NCBI GenBank assembly: GCA_038496675.1
Contig: CM076651.1
Span: 20,620,239 to 20,684,238, forward strand
DNA from: Rachycentron canadum
Taxonomy: Eukaryota > Chordata > Actinopteri > Carangiformes > Rachycentridae
Length of the DNA stretch: 64,000 nt
Direction of reading: 5' to 3'
Notes under the pieces: model-generated
Told to the model about the DNA's origin: nothing
Seen by the model: the letters and a program-made list of their open reading frames with translations, nothing else
Databases searched by the model: none
Position numbers and translations under genes: made by a program
In this document: one piece after another, positions 54,601 to 64,000 of the stretch
Layout: each line of letters begins with the position of its first letter
Numbering within the stretch: position 1 is the first letter of the stretch

Positions 54601-57600
54601 CATGATAACTGACGTGTTGAGACAAAGACCTGGAGGCAGAAGAGATATCAGTGGCGTTTTATCTCACCTCTCACTGACATCTTTGACTTCAGGCAGCTTG
54701 GAGAAGAGCCACTGCTTATCTTGAGCTCCCAGACAATCAGTGAGCTCCTGCGACAACATGAAGTGGTCCACAGCAATGGTCAAGCTGCGGATGTATGACG
54801 CTTCAGAAGTCACCAGCTCAAACTTTGCCTGAGTTGAGGAGGACACAGGATGTCAGCCTGCTATACCTTAAACATACAGTACTTGCAAAAAGATGGCACA
54901 GTTCAGAGAAACAGATACTAATTGCAGATACTAATTGTGAAATGTCTCACTCACCTCCTGTAACTTCCTCTCCTCATTGCTGAAGTTATCGAGCTGACCA
55001 CTGGTCCGCACATCAGGTATATCCTGCCACAGTGCAAAAGCAGAGCCTCGAGAGGAACGAAAGGAGCTGGATGGAGACAGATTAGATGGAGATGGGGTCC
55101 CATCAGACCCCTCGTCCCTGAGCCCCTCTTCCTCTGTGCCTGGCTCCTTCCCTTGTTGCCTCTGGATTTCTCTGTTGATGGCGACGTCACTGTATTCCTG
55201 GTACAGAATTGCTGCAGGAGGCAGAACAACAAAAAAAATGTTGACAATGGGACAGATGGTTATAGGGAAATGTGTAGCAACTGATTAATGAAAACAACTT
55301 ACAACTAGGCAAAAACCTTGATAAGCGATTTGAACTACCAACAGTTGGAAGTGAGCTGAAGTCTTCTTCTATGGATTTCTTTCGCATTCTGTGAGGAAAA
55401 CGTGAAATAACATCAATACAAATCCTCTGACATTCACACTTCCTTTACTGAAATATTTAAAGTGTGTCTTTACACTTACAGTTTTGTGCTCCATCGATGC
55501 AAAGGCATCCCATTTTCACTGCTGGGCAGAGGAGGCGCAGGTCCTACAGGACTGTGGGGGGCGCTGTCACCAGAGCCTCCTGAGCTGCGGCGCTTGGAGT
55601 TGTATTTATCTGGAGAAGGAAAAAAGCAGGTTGTGCAGAAGTAAGGTAAAGGGAAGCGGCAAGACAGCTCTTGTATTAAAGGGTCAACTGCAACACACTT
55701 GAACCTCTCTGGATCTTTTTGTTGTTGTTTAAGGCTCACCTGCTTGTGGTTTCTGAAGTATCAAACATTCATGGTCTTTTATAGTTAAGTACAGCCATAC
55801 AGCTACTGCTAAGAATCTATTTATTCTCATCTATCAGTCATTGAAACTATTTTTGTTTTCTGTAATTGTTCCTCCTGTTCATTACAGGCTGTCAAAATAT
55901 CCCTTTTAACACGCTTCCAATGGAAGTGATGGGAGACAAAATCCACAAACAGTCCTTTTCTTGTTTATCTGAAATTAAAACAAAGCTTTGTTTAAGTGGA
56001 TGTGTTCCACAATCATAGTATTTTAATGCAAAATTAGTAATTAGTCTTTCTACTATATTTCCATGAGAGACACCAGAGGAGGACTAAGAGTTATTTATTT
56101 TTAAGACATATTTGAAAATTTGTGACCCCTTGCTTAAACCTGTAGGCCTTTATGAAGCCCCAACCTTTTTTTTTATATCTTGTTGATGACTTTCTTAATC
56201 TATATAGTTAATCAGCTTCTCAATCAGTGTACATCAGTGAAAATTGCAAATTAGACACTTCCACAGGAACACTGTTGTTGTTGTTGCGTGTTTGACTTTT
56301 ATTTTGACTGACAAATGACTTTAATTATTAACCAATTGACAAAAACGATGATGAAATGAAATGATGAAATGATTAATTTTCTGTCAATACAGTCATCAAT
56401 CAATTGACTGTTTCAGCAGTAGAGCAAAGCATTATGATCTAATGTATTGACAATGGTGGCCACCACAGGTTCATGGCTAGTTCCCTGTCATGTAGTTTCA
56501 TCTACAGCAGTGCAGATGGCTGATCTAATTCCAAACTACAAATTCATGAGAAATTAAAGGAAAAACCCAAATTAATAAGTAAAGAAACAATGATGCTTCC
56601 ACACTGGACAGTTTGAATGAATGTTTTGATGAATATCGAAATAGGCTGTGGATTATACTTCAATGAACTGTCACCATGATGTTGGCTCTGTTGTCTACTC
56701 ACTGTCAGGGTTGAGGCTGAGGCTATTGGAGCTCTGTCTCTCTCTGGATGCGACCCTTGCAGACAGAGACTTCCCCAGCTTCAGGGTGAAGGAGTTCTTC
56801 CTCTGAGACAACTGAAGTCTGGATATGAGCTCTGAAGCTGAGAAGCGCCGCCGCTCTTGGTCCCCTTGACGGCTGCGTGACAAAACCCCCCCCCTTGTGG
56901 CACTGGAAGAGTCTACAGTCCCGTTGTCTTCCCTCACCCCCAGTATTGAGTCCTCTATTATCTGCAAAGGTTCTGCGGGCAGATTAAAAATGTCCTCATG
57001 GCTGAGGTTTGGGAGATCTGTGGTACAGTCTGTGGATGAGGGACTTGAAATGGCCTCCAAGGAAGATAATCCACTGAGGTCCTCCTCCAGGAAAGATGCA
57101 AAGGGTCCAGGGAAAATGTAGTCTGCATCCAGGATTGGGCTGCTGAGAGATTCATCACTTGGGCTGTCTGGGGAATAAACCTGCATCTTTCGCCCTAGAA
57201 ACAACAAGTACCTTTATTAGATTAAGTATTTAAAGTATTTAAAGAACTAATTTTTTATGTCAGCTTTGTCTATAATGAAACAAGATGCACACTCACTGAT
57301 AGACTTCTCTTTCACTGAACCTTGTGATGTCCTCCTCTGTGGTTGGTGCAAGTCTGGGCTCTGAAACCCAGGACCTTCAGGTGAGGATGGTAAGCAAGGT
57401 AACTGGGATTCCCATGAGTCTTTGTTTGTGTATAGAGAGGACAGAGGGAACGACAGAGGGAGGCTAAGAGCTGCGTGAAGAGGACGACATACTGTTGTGA
57501 CAGTTTGTGGCTTCTGCAAAGAAGTCCTCCCATTGTGGCATTCAAGCTCACCATCACCAGTAGGTGTATGAGAGTTCAAAGTCAGTGTTGTTTCTTGTTC

Positions 57601-57972
57601 ATTGTCTGTCCTGTGGCAGCTGTTCTGCATGTCATTCAGCTCATTTAGTGTATGTCTGAAACCATTCAGTGGCAGGGAGTGTGTTATATATTGTGCATCT
57701 GGAAGAACAGTTGGCCTTGGAGAGCCCAGGCCGTTGAGTTTAGGAGTCACTTGTGGTTGTAGCTCAATAAAAGCCAGTGTTTCCTGCTGGCACACGGCAA
57801 TATGCTTGTGGTGGCACGGGTGGAGGAGAGGCCTGTCCTCTTGTGCCTCGCTCAGAGCCTGGGACTCTCCTGAGCCAGGGATCCACATGCTGGGACTTTC
57901 TCCTCGGCAACGAAAAGCGTGAAGGTGAGGTTGGTAATCAGGAAAAGTTGAGAATCCATACCCAGGGAGCAT
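51632..57972 (-). CDS. arhgef19: ARHGEF19 (WGEF), ephexin-family Rho guanine nucleotide exchange factor
   Basis: Fifteen coding exons in transcript order: 57972-57297, 57194-56703, 55609-55480, 55388-55303, 55211-54955, 54828-54668, 54557-54405, 54110-53981, 53796-53722, 53623-53534, 53433-53270, 52479-52321, 52210-52131, 52035-51931, 51786-51632 (2,913 nt, 970 aa; human about 802). All junctions are GT-AG with consistent phase. The protein activates RhoA and in vertebrates is linked to planar polarity Wnt signalling. Seen: HIAVCQQE and QPQRRTSQGS near the N-terminus, RRRFSASEL, an ephexin autoinhibitory motif LYQEYSDVA (Y465/Y468), a DH domain (about 548-745) with KFELVTSEASYIRSL and CLGAQDKQWLFSKLPEVK, a PH domain (about 750-885), and an SH3 domain (888-943) with ELTLEKADI and GWVEG. 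These match remembered ARHGEF19 rather than ARHGEF16/26. The start ATG (57,972) lies 21 nt inside an exon whose frame is open back to the acceptor (57,993/57,994), so coding could begin in an earlier exon. Confidence 0.94.
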
Positions 57973-59313
57973 GGCCGATTGAACACATGGGGGCTGCAAA
58001 AGGAGGTTGAAAAAAAAAAAATATTATATTGTGTCATTATATTTATTAATTCTGAAGGTCCACAAGTTTTTCTCAGGCCACTATGCATACAGTTAACAGT
58101 TAACAACAGGAACCAATCAGAGAGAAGAAAATAAGCATATACACTGCTGGAACACCCACTCACTCATAACTTGTCAGAGAGACAATGCTTGACATTTTAC
58201 AACATTAAATAATAATCTTACATGATGGTATAAAAAGGTGGAGCACCAATAGATATTTTAAAGACATTTCACTGACCATCTGCAACAAACTGGAATCTTT
58301 CTCTATTTCATCTTATTATTCTGTTATTTTATTTTGTTGTGTTTTTGGGTTTCTTTATTGCCTGTAAAATTAAGTGGTACGATCCACAGAGCAGCAGGTC
58401 TAACTGGTCTAAAACTGGTCTAATGCTAATTCGTAAAAATTAACCACTTAATTCAACTCCAAATTTCATGATTTAAAATCAGATCATAAAATAGTATTAT
58501 CCAGCAAAATTAATTATCTGGAAATTTTTCTACTTAAGTAACACATAATTTAAATGCAAATGTAAAAAGAAAACTATATTATAATAAATTTAATATTAGT
58601 AACATAAATTATATTATGATGATCCATTGTAAAGCACTGTAATTAGGGGGCACACTTTAGACTGCAAAGTTAAGACCCTCACTTGGGCAGGATATTTATG
58701 ATGAAAATATGGCTGATGATATTTGGTTTAATTTACAGTAAAATTTAATTTCAATGCCAGGTGTAAATCCTGTTACTGTGCATTATATCAGGATACAACT
58801 GAGGTACATTTGTGCATATTAGATACACCTACATTAAATGCAGATTAGAAAAGCATAGTGGGTTCATATAGAGGCGACTTTGTTTGATCACCTCTGGAAT
58901 GTGCTTTTTTTTTAGGTTTTGTTATCTGTGATCATGTGGACAGATGGGCTGGGATCTTTGATGACTGACTGGTCTGAAGTAGACAAGTTACAAAACAGGG
59001 GGAAACGGTAATGTTACCAAAAGAAACAAACTGGTGCGTTACTCTACAGCAACAAAGCACTTACCCTGCAATCAAAAATGGCCGACTGGATAAAACTCAC
59101 TGTTAGCAACTTAAATTAGTTTTACCAGAGACTCCAGAGAGTTGACTGAGTGTTATATTCAGTATACAGTATATTCAGCTATAATGAACAGTACAAACGG
59201 TTATGTAAGTTTAGTAAACTTTTCAGAAAGTCTCTGGATGCTAAGTCCACAGGGGTGGCATTAGGCATAGAGTTTCAAAAATGGTGCCTGCGCATTTTTG
59301 GGAATCATTCAAG

Positions 59314-59319
<6 letters not shown>

Positions 59320-59346
<27 letters not shown>

Positions 59347-59613
59347 AGATGGACCCTGAAACTATTGACACGTGCAGGATGTTTCCCAGTCAAACTCAGT
59401 CCTCACGCATGGACACACACATACATGCATGGCTACACAATTACACACACTTAAGTCTAGAGTAGTGTGTCTCCTGAGCTGTGTCTTCCTGCTCTAATTA
59501 AAGACCTCTCTACACACAGCATTCAGCCCCTGTACTTAACATCTCTGTCTCTCACACAGACACACATACACATGCATACACACAAGCACGCGCACACACA
59601 CACGCACATGCAA

Positions 59614-59654
<41 letters not shown>

Positions 59655-59680
59655 CACACACACACACACAAAGAAACACA
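59320..59680. repeat. (CA)n / (CACG)n microsatellite cluster
   Basis: Two CA-rich blocks (59,320-59,346 and about 59,546-59,680) with interspersed CG steps, separated by unique sequence. The poly-Thr-His and poly-Cys-Val open frames over them are spurious. Confidence 0.9.
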
Positions 59681-61065
59681 CTAGCTCTAGACAGAATACC
59701 ACAACAGATGAACAGAGGAAGAGAGCACATCCTCAGCACTCTCACCTTTCACCTGAGAAATATACTTATCTATCACTCTGGTTGCTGGTCCACTTCCCGT
59801 CGGCCTACATTAACTAGCAGGCACCTTCTCTGGCTGAATATTTACAGTGAGCGTCTGTTAAAACCCAGTAGTGGTCATAAAATTAGCTCATCTGACAGGC
59901 TGTTTAAACACACACCAGTGGAGCTCAGACTCTCCTCACCCTCCTGCTTCCTGAGCAGGTAATCCTCAGCATCTGACTTAAACACCAGGTAAAATAAATG
60001 GTACAGACACTTGCAGACATCACACTCATATAATAAGAGGAACGCAGAGGTAAAGGTGATTCAGAATTTCTCATTTAGGTCAAGCAGCTAAAACATTTAG
60101 TATTTGTTACCTCAGGTCATAATGTTTTGTTTTAATGAAGCTACAGCATGTAGCTAGTAGTTAGCCAAAAACTTCCAGAGCTATTATCCCCTGTGGAAGC
60201 TTTTAATGGCATATCTTTTTTTTCTACTTATTCAGAGTGTGCAAAAACAATACAACAAAAACACACATACAGCAACAAACACACTCAAACCTCCATGTAT
60301 GCATTTAAGTGTAAATCAGCTGCATTATATTGGCCACTCACTCCAGCATTTTGAATCAGAATTAGTTAGCGACAGCTCTGGCTAAAAGCAGAAGTTACTG
60401 TTAAGTTTCTTGTGGACAGTTCTCCAGTTTTGTTCACAAAATGCAAAACAAAAAAAAAACAAAAAAAAACAAAACAAAAACAACTCTTCACTCTTTAAGG
60501 TTGGTCTTATCCCTGTGGCTTTATTTTAGTCAATGAGAAGCTAGGCAACATTTACATGTACATAGCAATAAGTTAGCTTAGCCAAATTAGCTGACAAAGG
60601 TAGCAGACCCAGCGCAAAATCTTGACAAAGTAAACGTTTGTAGTTTACAAGACAAAATGGAAACATTGAACATTCATTCCTGGTGTTGGAAAGAGCAGTT
60701 ACAACGTTCTTACATTAGGTCCATTTAGTAGCTTTATTGTTTTTTTAGAGTAGGTGTTCAAATTCTGATTTTTTCTATCGACTCAAGCTGTTTTGTCAAG
60801 ATACAACGGATTTATTGTTTTGTCCTGACATGAAGGGTATAAGTCAATAAAACTGTGACTTCTGGCTTAATGCCACTTTTGAAATCGAAACCAAAAAAAT
60901 GAACACTGTATTAATTTATTTTTTGTCTAAGCTGTTACCAAGGCAGTCACACTACTTTACTATGTTTATCGGTAAGCAGCTTGAACATTACCATTTTGCG
61001 GTTCATTGTGGGAAATGGCACTTACCAGAACTACACCTAAAAAAAACATTTTTTGTTGTTGCTCT

Positions 61066-61145
61066 ATATGTAAGGTGCCTTGAGGTAACTTTGTTATGAT
61101 TTGGTGCTATATAAATAAAATACATTTGAAATTTGAATTTGAAAA
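61066..61145 (-). repeat. Short interspersed-repeat 3' tail fragment
   Basis: 'AAGGTGCCTTGAGGTAACTTTGTTATGATTTGGTGCTATATAAATAAAAT' type tail, the reverse complement of the kind at 7,521-7,580. It is followed by degenerate TTTGAATTTGAAA units typical of such elements in fish. Confidence 0.65.
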
Positions 61146-64000
61146 AAAGTGATTTTAGTCAAATAGTATGATATTTTTAGACACTACATTTTGTCATTAT
61201 TCCACTTTAAGCTGCTTCATACTCTCAAAACACAGGATTGGTATACTGTACAGTGTGCAATTTGGACCACAGAGAAGGTCACATTGTGAATGTTAATTGT
61301 TAACTTTTTTTTATCTCTTATCACACACACACACACACACACATAAACACACAGACAAACTGGGTCATAGATTAGCTTATGAAATTATACCCTTGAATTC
61401 ACAATTTTTAAAATGTTTTGGTAATTTAGAGTTTAATTATTACAGTGACATGCTGTAAATCTTTATTTTATATATATATATAATAGTTAGTTGTATCACT
61501 TTAAACTGTACACCTGTAATTTATATAAGCATGGAGGTGTCACTTTAGAGGAAAAAAGCATAAATGAATGCTTTTCCTGAAAGTATAACTTTGTTTATAA
61601 TGGTGTTTCCTTGCCTAGAAAATCACAAACTGGAAATCATAGTTTACTGTTCTTTGTGCTCACATGTGCTGTATGATGTGAGTATGGGGTTGTTGAGAAA
61701 CCACACCTGTTCTTGTGGCAACGGTAGGCTGCCCAGTCAGTCCCACCACTCTGTATTTCTCTCTTACACACGCACACATACATTTACATGTATGCATGCA
61801 CACACACAAATACAAGTACACACTCACGGTTGTTCAGGCACAAATGGTTACCTGTTCCCTACTGCAGACAAAGGCAGCCTTTATCAGTGTGCCTGGGCCA
61901 GACTGCCCTGAGCACAGGACACCTGAGAGGGTGTGGGAACCGCTTATACTAATCCACTCATATAGCACAGCCAGTGAGCCATATAAACACATCCAGAGCA
62001 CAGCTGCATAATGACACAAGCTTAATGGTGTCTGGAAGTGATTACTGGTTAGTTATGCTGTAATCCTGCTGTAGATGTACAGTATTATCTAAACTTTACT
62101 TACCTCTATCTACAATTTGTCATATCAGATCAGATATGAATGACTTCCTTGTTTACAGTGTGTTGTCAAAAAAAGATTATATATATTTTAGGTTGCAAGA
62201 CTCATCATCTTTCAATATTATTCCCTAATGAATGAATGTTGACATAAATCTTCCCACAGCCAACGCATCATAAAGCAGAACATATTCTTAGTAGAAAATT
62301 AGTTATGTGCTTATTAACAATGGAAAAACTTCAGACATCCCAAAAACTGACAATAAAAGAAAGAAGCTTCACCACCACGTTTATCAAAACATGAAAGCAT
62401 CCGATTACAAGTATTGCGCATTCCTCACGCTGATACAATTATATCATGCTATTAAAATTTCAATTCCAAAGACATGTAATTTCCCTTGTCATAGCAGGGT
62501 GTTATTTGTGACTGTTATGGACTTTGCTGCCAGTGTTTCCCCCTGTAATTTCACTAGGCTGCTCTAAGACGGCGTGTCTGCATACGATAGTTAATGAATG
62601 GCACCCTGGCATGCTTTTAATGCCAGCAGCCATGTGAGGAGCATTTTTAATTGTGATATTTTTCATCTTGAAGGTCTTAGAATAATCCTTTAATGGAGTG
62701 TATCACAAAAATATGAGCATAAATCCTTGGCTGATTCAACTTCATGACAGTGTCAAATGTTATGTAATTGAATAATTAAAGTTTGTTTGATGTTTGCCAG
62801 GGGGGAGATGAGGGTGTTAAAACAAATGGATTCACTGCTGGAGCTGTTTGAGGTTCATGAAGGTAAAGACTTATATCTGTGCACTGTTTACTTTTCCAAA
62901 GTTAGGGAGTGTGATGTTTTAAAGGGGCAGTATCAAAGATGCTTAATGTTTCACAGAAGAGGATTACCATTGTAAATGTAGCACTTTAGTCATTCAAAAA
63001 AATCCCTCCCCACTGGACATAATCTAGCCAGCAGTTATGTATTGGCTGATGCAGTTCAGTTCACTTTCTATGATGCTATCTAATTTCTTAGCTTGGGAAC
63101 AGCAGTCTGCTTTGCTTTGCTCAGTGTGGTCCTGCTGTCTGTCTGTCTGTCTGTCACACATCAATGCATCATTCAAACATCAGCATCAAGCATCCTACTC
63201 ACCACCTAACTGCACCACAAGTCTGGCTGTTTGCCTCTGACTTTCAAACTCAAGAAGCATGACAGTGGATATAGAAATTGGAATTAAAATCAACAAATTC
63301 TTCTAATAGTTTAGAAAACAATTCAACACATTTCTGACCAGTCAGTCAGGCTTATCTTTCACAGACCTGCTCTCAAGAGTAAGTCTTCTACTTTTTTATT
63401 TCTGTCAAAAACAAATCCTATGAAAAGACAAAAACCAATAATATACTGATCCATCTATTAGTGGGCATAGTGGGTTAATAACCCCAATCTTAATTAATCC
63501 ACAGCTGAATATAGTCACCAAGAAATGCACTGTTTACTCCAGTTTTAGTTACATTTGCTAAAAAACTACAGCGTCTATCTTGTTAATTAAATTTGAAAAA
63601 AAAAATGTAACTACATAATTGTAAAATAATGAATGATAGAAAGAGGCTAAACAAAAAATGAGACCAAAAAATGATAACCAGCCTTATGTTTCAATCATGC
63701 AAACTCACAGTCAGGTTAACTGTGCTGCTATGACCCTGTCTGGTAGCAGGGTTGACCATGACCAAACCTCAACAGGTTGCCACTACCTGTTCCTGAACTA
63801 ATCTCAAAAAGGGTGATTTTTGTTACGTTGGTCCTGTTTTCTGAAACAAACTGGACTCAAGAAGTGTGATCTTGCACTGTATTTGTGATCAAAAGCTTCA
63901 AGTATTAAAAAGCCTCATTCTTAAGTCAACAAAACAACTCTTACCCAAATGCTAAAGATGTGTCTCGTATTTTTTGAATACTTACATACATACAAGATGA

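Larger units (their letters stand above)
57994..64000. other. Region upstream of arhgef19, no supported gene
   Basis: This should contain the arhgef19 promoter and any 5' untranslated exons, but none could be fixed. A non-repetitive, GC-richer stretch at about 59,700-59,990, read on the minus strand, ends in a donor-like AAAG|GTGAGAG (near 59,746) and might be a 5' exon. Another exon-like stretch on the + strand at about 62,802-62,863 is bounded by CAG and G|GTAAAG. Neither could be tied to a known protein. A TGTC tetranucleotide run lies at about 63,136-63,154 and a (CA)n run at 61,322-61,342. Confidence 0.5.

Noticed and set aside
57602..57922. 106-codon + strand open frame
   Set aside because: It is the antisense shadow of arhgef19 coding exon 1.

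Overview
The window is vertebrate nuclear DNA, almost certainly from a teleost fish. It is AT-rich, has GT-AG introns, carries many (CA)n/(TA)n microsatellites, and contains a Tc1-like transposon and several short repeat families typical of fish genomes. The gene content matches parts of human 1p36: the miR-200b/200a/429 cluster lies just upstream of TTLL10, followed by a PLEKHN1-like gene and ARHGEF19.

Layout. Positions 1-17,150 hold no gene I can support, only repeats, one decayed Tc1-like element and a few isolated GC-richer patches. Positions 17,150-24,700 hold the most important non-coding locus. Three clear microRNA hairpins (mir-200b at about 22.4 kb, mir-200a at about 22.6 kb, mir-429 at about 24.1 kb) lie on the + strand. 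About 4-5 kb upstream is a CpG-enriched, promoter-like stretch with five CACCTG E-boxes. Positions 24,700-34,000 are gene-poor and rich in interspersed repeats. Positions 34,011-41,478 (+) are an 11-exon ttll10 gene (631 aa). Positions 42,798-49,192 (+) are an 11-exon gene for a 392-aa protein with two tandem PH domains, closest to PLEKHN1. Positions 57,972-51,632 (-) are a 15-exon arhgef19 gene (970 aa, DH-PH-SH3). The last two genes converge tail to tail. Positions 58-64 kb hold no gene I can support, apart from weak exon-like signals.

How the parts fit. The miR-200 family maintains the epithelial state by repressing ZEB1/ZEB2, and ZEB proteins bind CACCTG boxes in the miR-200 promoter. The order miR-200b-200a-429-TTLL10, all on one strand, is the same as in human. 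TTLL10 elongates polyglycine chains on tubulin and other proteins. ARHGEF19 is a RhoA exchange factor of the ephexin family. The PLEKHN1-like protein is probably a membrane-tethered adaptor. I see no evidence that the three protein genes act in one pathway; their proximity looks like inherited synteny.

All gene models were built by hand from splice sites. Reading phase is consistent across every junction and each coding sequence is a whole number of codons. Protein and microRNA family assignments rest on remembered family sequences, not on a database search.
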